64,000 nucleotides of DNA. It comes from Bradyrhizobium sp. JYMT SZCCT0428. Its GTDB lineage: Bacteria; Pseudomonadota; Alphaproteobacteria; Rhizobiales; Xanthobacteraceae. Numbering within the stretch: the first letter of the stretch is position 1; each line of letters begins with the position of its first letter. This document shows, piece by piece, positions 63,640 to 64,000 of this stretch. Position numbers and translations under genes: made by a program. A model generated the notes under the pieces. It was not told the DNA's origin and did no database searches. It saw only the letters and a list, made by a program, of their open reading frames with translations. The DNA lies in contig NZ_JAFCLS010000038.1 in the NCBI RefSeq assembly GCF_018131075.1, positions 19,288 to 83,287 on the forward strand, in the 5' to 3' direction.

Positions 63640-64000
63640 TAAGCCACTGAGGCTGGAAGGCCAGTACCCAAAGCGTTTATGAGGACAAACGTCGAACGTC
63701 GGAGCTTCAGCGAAATCGTCAATCGCCCAACCTCGTTGCAAAGACAGCGGCTATTGCCTGCTTGCCGTAATACTTGGATGATCTGGACCGACGTACCCAT
63801 GTTGCGGGCGACTTCGAATACACCGATCCCGTTGCGCAAGGCTTCACTGCGTAAAAATGTCGGAAGCTATAGATCGAGTACTTCTCGCCGAAGCTACTCC
63901 GCTGCAGACCCGCCTCCTTGAGCGCCGCACCTAATTGATCGATCAGTGTAATGATCCGGGATTCATCGGGCATCGCCAGCAAATATCCCGTCGTATTTTC
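63640..64000 (-). pseudogene. Tyrosine recombinase (integrase) remnant, partial
   Basis: Entering from the right edge, one frame reads PDESRIITLIDQLGAALKEAGL then YSFRHFYAV, the box II of a phage/island integrase. The family continues in another frame as RNGIGVFEVARNMGTSVQII, and the first frame resumes with YYGKQAIAAV. At least two frameshifts therefore break the catalytic domain. It indicates past integration of this region. Confidence 0.75.

Overview
The window looks like a chromosomal segment of a Bradyrhizobium-type alphaproteobacterium (Nitrobacteraceae). Reasons: very GC-rich core genes; the run SUV3-like helicase, S4 protein, ferredoxin, CarD; the aerobic cobaltochelatase genes cobS/cobT; aroK-aroB divergent from xerD-accA; and several families of dispersed palindromic intergenic repeats, including a family with a 'cgtcattgcgagc...gcaatgacg' core. 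Genus level is inferred from gene content and style, not from a database search.

Layout. 1-5.1 kb: leftward acyl-CoA/CoA metabolism genes (ADP-forming acyl-CoA synthetase cut by the window edge, VOC protein, enoyl-CoA hydratase, periplasmic binding protein). 5.5-9.1 kb: a secreted thermonuclease-like protein, an M48 lipoprotein protease with LysM, and two stress/attachment-type small proteins. 9.4-15 kb: leftward helicase, S4, fdxA, carD block. 15.5-20.1 kb: DUF3108 protein, rpmB, then a broken DUF2235 hydrolase whose two halves lie in opposite orientations around an AT-richer Z1-family ATPase. 21-27 kb: DUF2336 protein, flavin oxidoreductases, a Bug-type binding protein and a TAT-exported phytase/esterase-like protein. 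27-37 kb: cobT-GNAT-cobS, DedA, a citrate synthase with an N-terminal helix-turn-helix divergent from a second citrate synthase, a J-domain protein, bolA and pyrF. 37-44.8 kb: corC-like transporter, aroB-aroK, then a tiny membrane protein, xerD, accA and an L,D-transpeptidase lipoprotein.

From about 44.8 kb to the right edge the sequence is visibly AT-richer and holds accessory genes: a non-coding tandem repeat with paired hairpins, a candidate defence cluster (OLD-type ATPase-TOPRIM protein and an SRA-like/HNH nuclease, divergent from a protein with a HEPN-type RNxxxH motif), an envelope module (two-gene collagen-like lipoprotein/L,D-transpeptidase unit, a frameshifted lytic transglycosylase), a stand-alone ATP-dependent DNA ligase, many small proteins, an MBL-SCO pair, a single-domain response regulator, and at the right edge a decayed tyrosine recombinase. 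I read this as a genomic island of which at least the right boundary lies outside the window.

The two most interesting spots are the candidate defence cluster at 46.4-50.0 kb and the inversion/insertion at 17.2-19.35 kb. No tRNA, rRNA or CRISPR array was recognised.
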